Positions 25,314 through 34,634 of a stretch of DNA of 64,000 nucleotides are shown here, piece by piece (the stretch's first letter is position 1; the number at the start of each line of letters is the position of its first letter). The notes below the pieces were generated by a model. It saw only the letters and a program-made list of their open reading frames with translations. It did not search any database and was not told the DNA's origin. Source of the stretch: Mycobacterium pinniadriaticum (lineage in GTDB: Bacteria; Actinomycetota; Actinomycetes; Mycobacteriales; Mycobacteriaceae); assembly GCF_026242045.1 (NCBI RefSeq), contig NZ_JAPJDO010000019.1, forward strand, positions 48,195-112,194. Reading direction: 5' to 3'. Both the position numbers and the translations under genes were made by a program.

Positions 25314-26438
25314 ATGACTCTCGGCGCGCACAACGATCTGCACAGCGAACGGGGCGCACTGCGTGGTGAGCATCCGGGCCGGTCCGCCAACCCGGTGATC
25401 AAGGTCCACGACCTGGCGTGGCTGGAGTTCGACAAACCCGACCTGACCGCCGCCGAGGCCTTTGCCCGGGCGTTCGGTTTCCACACGGTCGCGCGAACGG
25501 CCGATGACCTGCAGCTGCGCGGCGCGGACGCCGGGGCGCCGTGCCTTCTCATCCGCCGCGGGCCGCAGACCCGATTCCGCGGGATCGCGTTCAAGGCCCA
25601 CGACGACGTCGACGTGGCCACACTCGCCAGGGCGGCCAACGCCCCCACCCGCGCGCTGCCGGAGTCACTCGGTGGCCTGTCGGTGCAGCTCACCGACCCC
25701 AGCGGCATCCCGGTGAAGGTGGTCGCCGGGCTGCACGAGCTGCCCGAACAACCGGCCCAAGCCTTGCATGTGTTCAACGTCGGCCGGCAGACCACCCGCG
25801 TCAACGCCACTGTGCGGCCCCCGCGAACGCCCGCCACCGTGCAGCGGCTCGGCCACCTGGTCATGCAGTCCACGAAATACCTCGAAACGCTGAACTGGTA
25901 CCTGGACAACCTCGGGCTCATCGTCAGCGACTTCCTCTACTTCCCCGGCCAACGCGACCGCGGACCCACCATGAGCTTCATCCGGTGCGACCGCGGCTCC
26001 GTCCCGGCCGACCACCACACGCTGGCGTTGGCGCTCGGGCCGGCCAACCGCTACGTGCATTCGGCCTATCAGGTCGCCCATCTCGACGCGCTGGCCGCCG
26101 GCGGCGAGTATCTGCGCGAGCGCGGCTACGTCCGGTCATGGGGTATCGGCCGGCACATTCAGGGCAGCCAACTCTTCGACTACTGGCGGGACCCGGACGG
26201 ATTCCTGGTCGAGCACTATGCCGACGGCGACATGTTCGACAACACCCTGGAGGCCGGCTGGGCGCCGTTCACCGCGTCCGGCTTGGCCCAGTGGGGTCCG
26301 CCGGCAACCGCCGACTTCCTCGGGACCAGCCCCAAACATGCTCGCCACGAGCTGGTTTCGATGTTCACTGCCCTGCGCGGGAATAACGAGTTCGACGTCA
26401 AACGCCTCATCGGCCTGCTGAAAGTTGCCGCCTCATGA
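25314..26438 (+). CDS. Two-domain VOC extradiol dioxygenase
   Basis: A 374-residue type I extradiol (catechol 2,3-dioxygenase-like) enzyme with two vicinal-oxygen-chelate domains. The N-terminal domain (about 28-140) is structural. The C-terminal domain (about 175-305) has the iron ligands: His in LGHLVMQS near 182, His in SAYQVAHLD near 249, and Glu in FLVEHYADGD near 300. It would cleave a substituted catechol next to the hydroxyl groups. CGGAGG precedes the ATG. It overlaps the FAH hydrolase start by 4 bases. With the MhpA-like hydroxylase and FAH protein nearby it makes a small meta-cleavage set; the aromatic substrate is not known. Confidence 0.85.
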   Translation: MTLGAHNDLHSERGALRGEHPGRSANPVIKVHDLAWLEFDKPDLTAAEAFARAFGFHTVARTADDLQLRGADAGAPCLLIRRGPQTRFRGIAFKAHDDVDVATLARAANAPTRALPESLGGLSVQLTDPSGIPVKVVAGLHELPEQPAQALHVFNVGRQTTRVNATVRPPRTPATVQRLGHLVMQSTKYLETLNWYLDNLGLIVSDFLYFPGQRDRGPTMSFIRCDRGSVPADHHTLALALGPANRYVHSAYQVAHLDALAAGGEYLRERGYVRSWGIGRHIQGSQLFDYWRDPDGFLVEHYADGDMFDNTLEAGWAPFTASGLAQWGPPATADFLGTSPKHARHELVSMFTALRGNNEFDVKRLIGLLKVAAS

Positions 26439-27373
26439 CCATGTCCGTCCTTCGCACCGCAGACGCGTGGTGGGCGCTGGCCCCAACCGGCGCCGCCCGA
26501 ATCGCCACCTCGGCGCGCACCACCGCCGAACTGCTGGCCGACCGGGCGGCCATCGTCGCCGCGACGCAGCGCACCGACACCGTCGACGTGGCGGAACTCG
26601 ACATGTGCTCACCGGTGACCGCGCCATGCCGGGTGGTGGCCCAGATGACGAACTACGCCTCCCACGTCCGCGACTCCGGCATGGATCCCAAGACCACCCC
26701 GCTGACCTTCTTCCGCAAGTCATCGGCATCGATCAGCGGGCCGTTCGCCCCCGTGCACAAACCCCCACACGTCAAGTTCCTCGACTACGAAGTGGAGATC
26801 GGGCTGGTCATCGGTCGTGACATCGCTGTCGGCACAACCATTTCCGCCGACAACCTCAGCGAATACATCGCCGGCCTGGTGGTGACCAACGACGTGTCTG
26901 CGCGCGACATCCAGCTGCCGCAGACGCAGTTCTACGAAGCCAAGTCCTATCCCACCTTCACCCCGGTGGGTCCAGCCCTGGTGCTGGTCGACGCCGGCGA
27001 GTTCGCCCGCTTCGGCGACCTGCGGCTGCGGCTGCGGGTCAATGGCGAAGAACGGCAGAACGCCCTGGTCGCCGGCGACATGCTCTACCGCCCGGCGCAG
27101 GCACTCCAATCCCTGAGCCGCTTCCAGGATCTAGCGGCCGGTGATCTGATCCTGACCGGCACACCCGTCGGGACGGCGCTGAGCGCTCCGCCGAAGCCCA
27201 TCGAGATCATCGGTTCGCTGTTACCCCCGGCGATCAAATGGAAGGCGTTCTTCAAACGCCAGGCCGACAACCCGAAATACCTCCGCGACGGGGACGTGAT
27301 CGAGGCGTCGGTGCGCACCGACGACGGTGCCATCGATCTCGGCACCCAGCGCATGACGGTTACCTATTCCTGA
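26435..27373 (+). CDS. Fumarylacetoacetate hydrolase family protein
   Basis: A 312-residue FAH-superfamily enzyme, hydrolase or decarboxylase/hydratase of meta-cleavage products. The metal-binding acidic residues fall in KFLDYEVEIGLVIGRD near 110-126, and VTNDVSARDIQ near 150 and LTGTPVGTA near 240 are characteristic. It is coupled to the dioxygenase (ATGA overlap), whose ring-fission product it probably processes. It is convergent with the TetR gene, with a 10-base overlap of the coding ends. Confidence 0.85.
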   Translation: MTMSVLRTADAWWALAPTGAARIATSARTTAELLADRAAIVAATQRTDTVDVAELDMCSPVTAPCRVVAQMTNYASHVRDSGMDPKTTPLTFFRKSSASISGPFAPVHKPPHVKFLDYEVEIGLVIGRDIAVGTTISADNLSEYIAGLVVTNDVSARDIQLPQTQFYEAKSYPTFTPVGPALVLVDAGEFARFGDLRLRLRVNGEERQNALVAGDMLYRPAQALQSLSRFQDLAAGDLILTGTPVGTALSAPPKPIEIIGSLLPPAIKWKAFFKRQADNPKYLRDGDVIEASVRTDDGAIDLGTQRMTVTYS

Positions 27374-27999
27374 AACACCATGTCCGGCAATGGTAGTGCG
27401 CAAGTATTGCGGGCGTCCTCGGCCGACATCCCGAACAACCGCAGGACGTCCTCGGTGACGGCGTCGGCCGTGGCGCCGGCATCCCGGTCGGGACGCGAAA
27501 CCAGCAGATACCCCAGACCCAGTAGCGCGCCCGCGGCCACCGACAGGGTCAGTTCAGGATCCTCCACGTGAAAGCGCCCGGCCGCGACGGCGGCGTTGAT
27601 ATCGCGCATGGCCCGCGGGGCCAGGCCGCGATCCGAGGACAGCAGTGCCCCCCAATTGGCCAGCAGGATCCGGCTCTCCTGTGGGCGTTCGCGGAAAAAC
27701 CGTCCGGTCAACCGGAAGCTGCACGCGAAGACGGCCGCCGGGTCCTCGATATCGGCGGTGAGCTCGTCCAGCACGGCTCCGTGCGAGTCGAGGACATCGC
27801 TCACGGCGGCCTCGAACAGCTCCTCCTTGCTCTGGAAGTGGTTGTAGAACGACCCCATCCCGACGTCCGCGGCCTGAGTGATCTCCAACACCGGGACGTT
27901 GAGCTTGCCCGCGGCGATCATCGACTGGGCCGCTCTGATCAACGCCATCCGAGTCCGCTGTTTGCGGCGCTCCAGACGGTTCATCGGCACTTCGGTCAC
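27364..27999 (-). CDS. TetR-family regulator
   Basis: A 211-residue TetR repressor. The DNA-binding region is at 10-60, ending with the classical recognition helix VGMGSFYNHFQSKEELF. The remaining part is a ligand-binding domain with no recognisable ligand. It lies between the dioxygenase/FAH pair and the divergently placed MhpA-like hydroxylase, so control of one or both is expected. The start is GTG at 27999 or ATG at 27984. Confidence 0.85.
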   Translation of the reverse strand: MTEVPMNRLERRKQRTRMALIRAAQSMIAAGKLNVPVLEITQAADVGMGSFYNHFQSKEELFEAAVSDVLDSHGAVLDELTADIEDPAAVFACSFRLTGRFFRERPQESRILLANWGALLSSDRGLAPRAMRDINAAVAAGRFHVEDPELTLSVAAGALLGLGYLLVSRPDRDAGATADAVTEDVLRLFGMSAEDARNTCALPLPDMVFQE

Positions 28000-28081
28000 G
28001 GGTCCCCCAACGTCAGGTGGTGGGACGGATACTACCGGTTCTCATTACTGATGAATTCCTCAGTTCGGGGTAAGGAGCGCC

Positions 28082-29632
28082 GTGAGCTGCACTGATCCGC
28101 CGCGCGTGGTGATCGTCGGCGCCGGCCCCACCGGCATCACTGCCGCCACCCTGCTCGCCCGGTACGGCGTGCGCAGTCTCATCCTCGATCGCTACGAACA
28201 GGTGTATCCGCAGCCCCGCGCGGTGCATCTCGACGACGAGGTGTACCGAATCATCCACCGCGTCGGGATCGCCGAGGACTTCGCCACGATCTCCCGGCCG
28301 GCGCTGGGCCTTCGCCTGCTGGACCCGCAGATGCGGGTCCTGGCCGAGTTCGACCGGGACCCCGCCCGGGCACCGCATGGTTACCCGCAAGCCAACATGT
28401 TCGACCAGCCCGAGCTCGAGGCCTTGCTGCGGGCCAATCTCGCGCGCCACCCGCTGGCCACTCTGCGGGGCAACGTCGAAGTCACCGATGTCGTCGGGAT
28501 GGCCGAGGGCCGCATCCGGATCTCGTACACCGACCGAGCCGACGGCCGTGAGCATGCCGTCGATGCCGACTACGTGCTGGGCTGCGACGGCGCCAACAGC
28601 GTTGTGCGCGAACGGATCGGATCGAAGATGCGCGACCTGCGCTTCGAGCAGCGCTGGCTGGTCGTCGATGTGGCCACCACCGCCGACTTGGGACAGTGGG
28701 CGGGTGTACATCAAGTGTGCGATCCGCATCGGGCCGGCACCTTCATGCGGATCGGCGATGTGCGCTACCGCTGGGAGTTCCGGTTGCGGCCCGGCGAGAG
28801 TGTCGGCGATTACGGCACCCTGGCCGCGCTGGACCCGCTGCTCTCGCCGTGGACGGCACATGCGAAACTCGACGAGCTCGAGCTGGTTCGGGTCGCGGAG
28901 TACACGTTTCGCGCCCAGCTCGCCGACCGGTGGCGCTGCGGCAACATATTTCTGCTGGGAGATGCCGCTCATCTGACCCCGCCTTTCGTCGGCCAGGGCA
29001 TGGGGGCGGGACTGCGGGATGCGATGAACCTTTCCTGGAAACTGGCCGGCGTGATCAACGGAACGCTGACGCCCGCCGCCCTGGATACCTACGAGGTGGA
29101 GCGAAAGCCACACGCACGCAATATGATCGATCTCGCACTGATGGTCGGTCGTGCCATGACGGCTGGCGGGCGGATCGGCAACATGCTGCGCCGCTCCATC
29201 ATTCCCCAAATTCACCGACTGCCCCGGCTGCGGGAACGGGTGGTCGACTCCAGGACGCCACCCCTGCACCGCTCCGCACTGATCCATCGCTCAGGCAAAC
29301 CGGGTCAGCTGGCGGGGCGACTCTGCCCCAACGTCATCGATTCCGGCGGCAGGCGTCTCGACGAAGTGCTGGGCAACGGCTTTGCGCTCGTGACGACACA
29401 AGTACCGAGCGCCGCGGAACGCCGGGTCGCCGAGCGGTACGGCGCGGCACTCCATGTGGTGTCGGCCGGCAGCGAACTCGCGGCCTGGTTGCGCGGCGGT
29501 CATGCCAACGCGGCGATTGTCCGGCCCGATCGGACTGTGATGCGATCCGGTCACGATGCCGGAGCGCTGGCCCGCCTACTCGGACGCTATCTGGTGGCTG
29601 TCGACGAAAACCAGGGTGCCGGTGTCCAGTAG
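28082..29632 (+). CDS. MhpA-like aromatic-ring FAD hydroxylase
   Basis: A 516-residue class A flavoprotein monooxygenase, like 3-(3-hydroxyphenyl)propionate hydroxylase. The FAD-binding GxGxxG is VVIVGAGPTGITAA at 9-22, the DG motif is VLGCDGANSVVR near 170, and the GD motif is IFLLGDAAHLTPPFVGQGM near 296. It adds an ortho hydroxyl to a phenol to give a catechol for the extradiol dioxygenase. It starts at GTG with AAGGAG upstream. The TetR gene is divergent from it (82 bases between the starts). Substrate inferred only from family resemblance. Confidence 0.85.
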   Translation: MSCTDPPRVVIVGAGPTGITAATLLARYGVRSLILDRYEQVYPQPRAVHLDDEVYRIIHRVGIAEDFATISRPALGLRLLDPQMRVLAEFDRDPARAPHGYPQANMFDQPELEALLRANLARHPLATLRGNVEVTDVVGMAEGRIRISYTDRADGREHAVDADYVLGCDGANSVVRERIGSKMRDLRFEQRWLVVDVATTADLGQWAGVHQVCDPHRAGTFMRIGDVRYRWEFRLRPGESVGDYGTLAALDPLLSPWTAHAKLDELELVRVAEYTFRAQLADRWRCGNIFLLGDAAHLTPPFVGQGMGAGLRDAMNLSWKLAGVINGTLTPAALDTYEVERKPHARNMIDLALMVGRAMTAGGRIGNMLRRSIIPQIHRLPRLRERVVDSRTPPLHRSALIHRSGKPGQLAGRLCPNVIDSGGRRLDEVLGNGFALVTTQVPSAAERRVAERYGAALHVVSAGSELAAWLRGGHANAAIVRPDRTVMRSGHDAGALARLLGRYLVAVDENQGAGVQ

Positions 29633-29821
29633 AACCGCCCAGCGCCGCGCCGCATCCGCGATGTGGATGTCGCCGAGATCGACGGCGTGGCCCGCCAAGT
29701 CGCCGAAATCCTCGACAACGACGCCACGTGCCTCATCGTCGGTATCGACGTAGACACGGACCCGTTGATCGACGGCGATCGATTGCTCGCCGTCAGCCCG
29801 CTTTCCCGCTGACTTCTTCAC
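29576..29821 (-). CDS. Small conserved-looking protein of unknown function
   Basis: An 81-residue acidic protein (RVRVYVDTDDEARGVVVEDF near 22, then RRWAVLLDTGTLVFVD) from a GTG with GGAAGG upstream. Its composition and sequence look like a real small mycobacterial protein rather than a shadow frame. Its end overlaps the convergent hydroxylase gene by 57 bases. I cannot name a function. Confidence 0.55.
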   Translation of the reverse strand: MKKSAGKRADGEQSIAVDQRVRVYVDTDDEARGVVVEDFGDLAGHAVDLGDIHIADAARRWAVLLDTGTLVFVDSHQIASE

Positions 29822-29867
29822 CCCAACACCTTCCCCGGCACTGAACTGTTGCGCCAGTAGAGCACGT

Positions 29868-30497
29868 TCAGCCCCGATTCGGGCCGGAATTACGTGGGAT
29901 CGGCGGCACGATCGACCACAGCACTTCGCTCTCGTCTTCTCCGGGGTTGTCCCAGGAGTGCACCGCCTTGGCCGAGAAAGTGTAGCAGTCGCCAGCTTTG
30001 AGGACCGATTCCTGACCGTCGACGATCAGGCGCAGACACCCGCGCAGGACGAATACGAAGATGGTTTCCGACTCCAGCGTGTAGGCGCCCCCGGTGCCGC
30101 CGCCGGGGCGCAGCACCGAGCGCATCACCTGAAGGTTGCGCTCAGTTTCCGGTGTCAGGAGGAATTCGCGGATTCCGCTGCCGCCCATCTCCACTGGCAC
30201 GCCGTCGCCGCCCCGAACGACCGCCGTCTGCGGGTAGTCGAACAGTGAACCCACTGAGACACTGAGGATTTCGCACACCTTGAGGAGATTGGGAACCGAG
30301 ATCGTGGTCTGGCCGCGCTCCAGCAGGCTGAGAAATCCCTTGGTCAGCCCGGCGCGGTCAGCGACCGCCTCCAACGTCAGCTCCCGCTCCTTGCGCAGCT
30401 CGCGCAGCTTGGGGCCCAGCCGGTTCATCCACCCGTCGACACCGGCGAGAAGGTCATCGGCGCTGGCTTCATCGGTTGACATGTCCTCCTGCGACAT
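29868..30497 (-). CDS. XRE-cupin transcriptional regulator
   Basis: A 209-residue regulator of the PuuR-like class. The N-terminal XRE helix-turn-helix lies at about 28-85 (TLEAVADRAGLTKGFLSLLE contains the recognition helix), and a C-terminal cupin sensor at about 130-200 (FVFVLRGCLRLIVDG). In the family, such proteins repress catabolic genes for amines, amino acids or aldehydes and release DNA on binding the compound. It is divergent from the aldehyde dehydrogenase operon, with a clear inverted repeat in between. A lysine, GABA or polyamine-type inducer would fit the operon. Confidence 0.85.
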   Translation of the reverse strand: MSQEDMSTDEASADDLLAGVDGWMNRLGPKLRELRKERELTLEAVADRAGLTKGFLSLLERGQTTISVPNLLKVCEILSVSVGSLFDYPQTAVVRGGDGVPVEMGGSGIREFLLTPETERNLQVMRSVLRPGGGTGGAYTLESETIFVFVLRGCLRLIVDGQESVLKAGDCYTFSAKAVHSWDNPGEDESEVLWSIVPPIPRNSGPNRG

Positions 30498-30551
30498 CGG
30501 GACACCTCACCTTCGCCAGTCGGTCCGCCGCCGGGCCCTTGCGCCGCCAAA

Positions 30552-30593
30552 GTTTAGCGGTATATAACCTTCATAAGTTTTACACCACTAAAC
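30552..30593. promoter_or_regulatory. Inverted repeat, likely operator of the XRE-cupin regulator
   Basis: GTTTAGCGGTATA (30552-30564) and, inverted, GTTTAGTGGTGTA (30581-30593) agree at 11 of 13 positions with a 16-base spacer. The region is AT-rich and lies between the divergent regulator and aldehyde dehydrogenase, overlapping both expected promoters. Confidence 0.65.
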
Positions 30594-30607
30594 CATCAGG
30601 ACGGGAT

Positions 30608-31951
30608 ATGAGTCTGTACGCAGTGGTCGACCCGAAGTCCGGCGAGGTCGTGCAGGAGTACCCGACCGCAACCGACGAGCAGATGGAACAGGCCTTGGCC
30701 GCCGCGGCCAAGGCGTATCGGGAATGGTCCAGGTCATCGACGCTGGCCGACCGGGTGGCCCTGATCCGGCGGGTGGCCGAGTTGCACACCGAGCGCCGCG
30801 AGAAGCTGGCCGAGATCATCCACCGCGAGATGGGTAAGCCGCTGGATCAGGCCCTCGGCGAAGTGGACTTCAGCGCCGCGATCTACGAGTACTACGCCGA
30901 CAATGCCGAGAAGTTCCTGGCCGACGAGCCGATCCAGCTGCTCGACGGGGACGGCAGCGCGGTGATCAAGCGCGGCCCGGTGGGCGTGCTGCTGGGCATC
31001 ATGCCGTGGAATTACCCCTACTATCAGGTCGCCCGGTTCGCCGGTCCGAACCTGACGCTGGGTAATACGATCGTGCTCAAGCACGCCCCGCAGTGCCCGG
31101 AGTCCGCTGCGGCCCTCCAGCAGATCTTCGACGATGCCGGTTATCCGGCGGGCGCCTACGTCAACGTGTACGCGACCAACGAGCAGATCGCCGACGCCAT
31201 CGCCGACCCGCGCGTGCAGGGGGTCTCGCTGACCGGGTCAGAGCGGGCCGGTGCCGCGGTGGCCGAGATCGCCGGGCGCAACCTGAAGAAGGTAGTGCTG
31301 GAGCTCGGCGGGTCCGATCCGTTCATCCTGCTGTCCAGCGACGACCTGGACGCGACCGTCGAGGCCGCCATGGCGGGCCGTTTCGAGAACACCGGCCAGG
31401 CCTGCAACGCGGCCAAACGCTTCATCGTGGCCGCCGACCTGTACGACGAGTTCCTCGACAAGTTCACCAAGAAGGTGATCGAGGCCGCCGACGGCTTGGC
31501 GCCGCTGTCCTCGCTGGGTGCGGCAAACCGGCTCGCCGAGCAGATCGACCGCGCGGTGGCCGACGGCGCCAACCTCGTCACCGAGGGCGAGCGTGACGGC
31601 GCCTACTTCCCCCCCGGTGTGCTCACCGGTGTCACCCCCGATTCGGCGACCTATCGCGAGGAGCTGTTCGGGCCGGTGGCGATGGTGTTCAAGGTCGACT
31701 CCGAGGATGAGGCCGTGGAGTTGGCCAACGACATCCCGTTCGGGCTCGGCTCGTACGTGTTCACCACCGACACCGAACAGGCCAAGCGGGTGGCCGACAA
31801 GATCGACGCCGGAATGGTGTTCGTCAACGTCGTCGGCGCCGACGGTGTCGAGTTGCCGTTCGGCGGGGTGAAACGCTCCGGCTTCGGACGCGAACTGGGG
31901 CGCTTCGGCATCGACGAGTTCGTCAACAAGAAACTGATCCGGATCGGATAG
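30608..31951 (+). CDS. NAD(P)-dependent aldehyde dehydrogenase (succinate-semialdehyde type)
   Basis: A 447-residue aldehyde dehydrogenase. The cofactor and active-site landmarks are MPWNYPYYQ near 138, SLTGSERAGAAVAE near 208, the general base in LELGGSDPF near 232, and the catalytic Cys in NTGQACNAAKR near 266. Size and motifs fit the shorter succinate-semialdehyde/aldehyde dehydrogenase group. The ATG at 30608 was chosen over longer frames because AGGACGGG precedes it and the family N-terminus starts there. It is the first gene of an operon with glutaryl-CoA dehydrogenase, a second aldehyde dehydrogenase and a mycoredoxin-like protein (3, 1 and -4 base spacing). Confidence 0.88.
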   Translation: MSLYAVVDPKSGEVVQEYPTATDEQMEQALAAAAKAYREWSRSSTLADRVALIRRVAELHTERREKLAEIIHREMGKPLDQALGEVDFSAAIYEYYADNAEKFLADEPIQLLDGDGSAVIKRGPVGVLLGIMPWNYPYYQVARFAGPNLTLGNTIVLKHAPQCPESAAALQQIFDDAGYPAGAYVNVYATNEQIADAIADPRVQGVSLTGSERAGAAVAEIAGRNLKKVVLELGGSDPFILLSSDDLDATVEAAMAGRFENTGQACNAAKRFIVAADLYDEFLDKFTKKVIEAADGLAPLSSLGAANRLAEQIDRAVADGANLVTEGERDGAYFPPGVLTGVTPDSATYREELFGPVAMVFKVDSEDEAVELANDIPFGLGSYVFTTDTEQAKRVADKIDAGMVFVNVVGADGVELPFGGVKRSGFGRELGRFGIDEFVNKKLIRIG

Positions 31952-31954
31952 GCC

Positions 31955-33169
31955 ATGAGCACCACCACGGCGCCGGCCAAGAAGGACGTGTACAGCCCGC
32001 TTGAGCTGTTCGCCACCGACCGCCTCCTGGACTCCGACGAACGGGACATCGCGGCCACCGTGCGCAAGTTCGTCGACACCCGGCTTCGGCCGAATGTCGG
32101 GGATTGGTTCGAATCCGGCGCGTTGCCAAAAGAACTCGGCAAGGAGTTCGGCCAGCTGGGCCTGTTGGGCATGCATCTGCACGGGTACGGGTGCGCGGGC
32201 ACCAACGCGGTGAGCTACGGGCTGGCCTGCATGGAACTCGAGGCGGGCGACAGCGGCTTCCGCAGCTTCGTGTCGGTACAGGGCTCACTGTCGATGTTCT
32301 CCATCTACCGGTACGGCTCCGACGAACAGAAGGACGAGTGGCTGCCCAGGCTGGCCACCGGGGAGGCCATCGGCTGCTTCGGCCTGACCGAGCCCGACTT
32401 CGGTTCCAACCCGGCCGGGATGCGCACCCGCGCGCGGCGCTCCGGCGCCGGAGAAAACGCCGACTGGGTGCTCGATGGCACCAAGATGTGGATCACCAAC
32501 GGCAATCTCGCCGATGTGGCCACGGTGTGGGCCAGAACGGGGGACGGCGCCGGAGATATCAGCGGGTTCCTGGTGCCCACCGACACTCCCGGGTTCACCG
32601 CCAACGTCATCCACAAGAAGCTGTCGCTGCGGGCCTCGGTGACCTCCGAGTTGGTGCTGGACAACGTCCGGCTGCCCGCGTCCGCGCAGCTACCGGAAGC
32701 CACCGGCCTGGGCGCACCGCTGTCCTGTCTCAACGAGGCGCGGTTCGGCATCGTGTTCGGCGCGCTCGGCGCTGCGCGGGACAGTTTGGAGACCGCCATC
32801 GCCTACGCCCGGGAGCGTGAGGTGTTCGACCGCCCGCTGTCGAGTTTCCAGCTGACGCAGGAGAAGCTGGCCAACATGACCCTCGAACTGGGCAAGGGCA
32901 TGCTGCTGGCTGTGCACCTGGGCCGGATGAAGGACGCCGAAGGTGCCCGGCCCGAACAGATCAGCCTGGGCAAGCTCAACAACGTTCGCGAGGCACTGGC
33001 CATCGCCCGCGAATGCCGAACCCTGTTGGGTGGCAGCGGCATCACCCTCGAATACTCCCCGCTGCGGCACGCCAACAACCTCGAGTCGGTGCTCACCTAC
33101 GAGGGCACCTCCGAGATGCACCTGCTGTCGATCGGGCGGGCCCTGACCGGACAAGCAGCGTTCCGCTGA
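31955..33169 (+). CDS. Glutaryl-CoA dehydrogenase-like acyl-CoA dehydrogenase
   Basis: A 404-residue FAD enzyme of the glutaryl-CoA dehydrogenase subfamily, which oxidises and decarboxylates glutaryl-CoA to crotonyl-CoA. FGLTEPDFGSNPAGM near 145 is the FAD-binding loop. At the C-terminus EYSPLRHANNLESVLTYEGT includes the catalytic Glu in TYEGT near 385, as in the GcdH group. With the aldehyde dehydrogenases it suggests oxidation of a C4/C5 semialdehyde to a dicarboxylate and its CoA-level breakdown (lysine, hydroxyproline or related). No CoA ligase or transferase for glutarate is seen alongside. Confidence 0.83.
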   Translation: MSTTTAPAKKDVYSPLELFATDRLLDSDERDIAATVRKFVDTRLRPNVGDWFESGALPKELGKEFGQLGLLGMHLHGYGCAGTNAVSYGLACMELEAGDSGFRSFVSVQGSLSMFSIYRYGSDEQKDEWLPRLATGEAIGCFGLTEPDFGSNPAGMRTRARRSGAGENADWVLDGTKMWITNGNLADVATVWARTGDGAGDISGFLVPTDTPGFTANVIHKKLSLRASVTSELVLDNVRLPASAQLPEATGLGAPLSCLNEARFGIVFGALGAARDSLETAIAYAREREVFDRPLSSFQLTQEKLANMTLELGKGMLLAVHLGRMKDAEGARPEQISLGKLNNVREALAIARECRTLLGGSGITLEYSPLRHANNLESVLTYEGTSEMHLLSIGRALTGQAAFR

Positions 33170-33170
33170 G

Positions 33171-34634
33171 ATGACAGGCGTCGTCGAGATCCGGCAGCTG
33201 ATCGACGGGCACTGGCGCGACGGCGGCGGGGATTCGGTGACGAGCCTCAACCCGACGCGCCCGAACGAGGTTGTCGCGGAGGGAAACTGCGCAACACTGG
33301 CCGATGTCGACGGCGCGGTGGCCGCGGCGGGAGAGGCACGAGCGGGGTGGGCCAATACGCCGATCCACCAGCGTGGTGCCCTTCTGCTCGAGGCTGCCGC
33401 GGTGGTCGAGAGCAATGCACTCGCCTGGGGTCTGGAGCTGACCACCGAGGAGGGCAAGACCAAGGCCGAAGGTATCGGCGAGGTCCGGCGGGCCGCCCAG
33501 ATCCTGCGGTACTACGGCAACGAGGGTGACCGGCAGGCCGGCGAGATCTTCGCCTCCCCACGGGCCGGCGAGCAGATCCTGGTCACCCGCAAGCCGGTTG
33601 GGGTAGTCGCCGTCATCACCCCGTTCAACTTCCCCATCGCGATCCCCGCCTGGAAGATCGCGCCCGCGCTGGTGCACGGCAACACCGTGGTGTGGAAGCC
33701 GGCATCCACCGTTCCGCTGCTGGCGATCCGGCTGACGGAGGCGCTGACGAATGCCGGGCTACCGGCGGGTGTCTTGAACCTGGTGATCGGTGACTCGCCG
33801 GTCGGCGAGGCGTTGGTCAACCACGCCGGCATCGACGCGATCAGCTTCACCGGCTCCACCGGTGTGGGACGCCGCATCGCCTCGGCTGCCGCGGCCCGGG
33901 GAGTCCCGGTCCAGGCCGAGATGGGCGGCAAGAATGCCGCCGTCGTCCTCGACGACGCGGACATCGACATGGCACTCGACCAGGTGATGCTCGGCGCCTT
34001 CCGTTCCACCGGCCAGAAGTGCACGGCCACATCACGATTGATCGTCACCGAGCGGATCGCCGACCGCTTCCTCGCGGAACTGTCGGCACGGACGGCCGCG
34101 CTGGCGGTTGGTGATCCGACCGACGAGGCGACACAGATGGGACCGGTGATCACCGGTATGGCCCAGCGGGGCATCTATGCGGGTATCGGCTCAGCGATCT
34201 CGCAAGGCGGCGACGTGCTCACCGGTGGCCACCCCTACTTCAAAGGGCCGCTGGCCGACGGGTTCTTCGTCGCACCCACCGTCGTGGAGTTGACGGCACA
34301 CGCCGATATCTGGTCGCAGGAACTGTTCGGCCCAGTGCTGGCGGCGCGCCGCGCCGCCGATACCGACGAGGCGTTCGCACTGGTCAACGACAGCGAGTTC
34401 GGCCTGTCCGCGGCGGTGTTCACCCAGGATGTGACCCGCGCACTTCAGGCGGTCGACCAGGTCGACGTCGGTGTGCTACATGTCAACTCCGAGTCCGCCG
34501 GCGCCGATCCGCATGTGCCCTTCGGCGGGGCCAAGAAGAGCGGGCTGGGCCCCAAGGAGCAGGGCAGCGCGTCGCGCGAGTTCTACACCCACACCACCAC
34601 GGTGTATCTGCGCGGCGGGAAGCCACAGCCGTGA
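33171..34634 (+). CDS. Aldehyde dehydrogenase (ketoglutarate-semialdehyde type)
   Basis: A 487-residue aldehyde dehydrogenase. Landmarks are the cofactor-binding TPFNFPIAIP near 145, FTGSTGVGRRIA near 225, the general base in EMGGKNAAVV near 248, and the nucleophile in STGQKCTATSR near 284. The motif set resembles alpha-ketoglutarate semialdehyde dehydrogenases more than the succinate-semialdehyde enzyme at the operon start. Its start is one base after the upstream stop, and its stop overlaps the redoxin start (GTGA). Confidence 0.82.
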   Translation: MTGVVEIRQLIDGHWRDGGGDSVTSLNPTRPNEVVAEGNCATLADVDGAVAAAGEARAGWANTPIHQRGALLLEAAAVVESNALAWGLELTTEEGKTKAEGIGEVRRAAQILRYYGNEGDRQAGEIFASPRAGEQILVTRKPVGVVAVITPFNFPIAIPAWKIAPALVHGNTVVWKPASTVPLLAIRLTEALTNAGLPAGVLNLVIGDSPVGEALVNHAGIDAISFTGSTGVGRRIASAAAARGVPVQAEMGGKNAAVVLDDADIDMALDQVMLGAFRSTGQKCTATSRLIVTERIADRFLAELSARTAALAVGDPTDEATQMGPVITGMAQRGIYAGIGSAISQGGDVLTGGHPYFKGPLADGFFVAPTVVELTAHADIWSQELFGPVLAARRAADTDEAFALVNDSEFGLSAAVFTQDVTRALQAVDQVDVGVLHVNSESAGADPHVPFGGAKKSGLGPKEQGSASREFYTHTTTVYLRGGKPQP

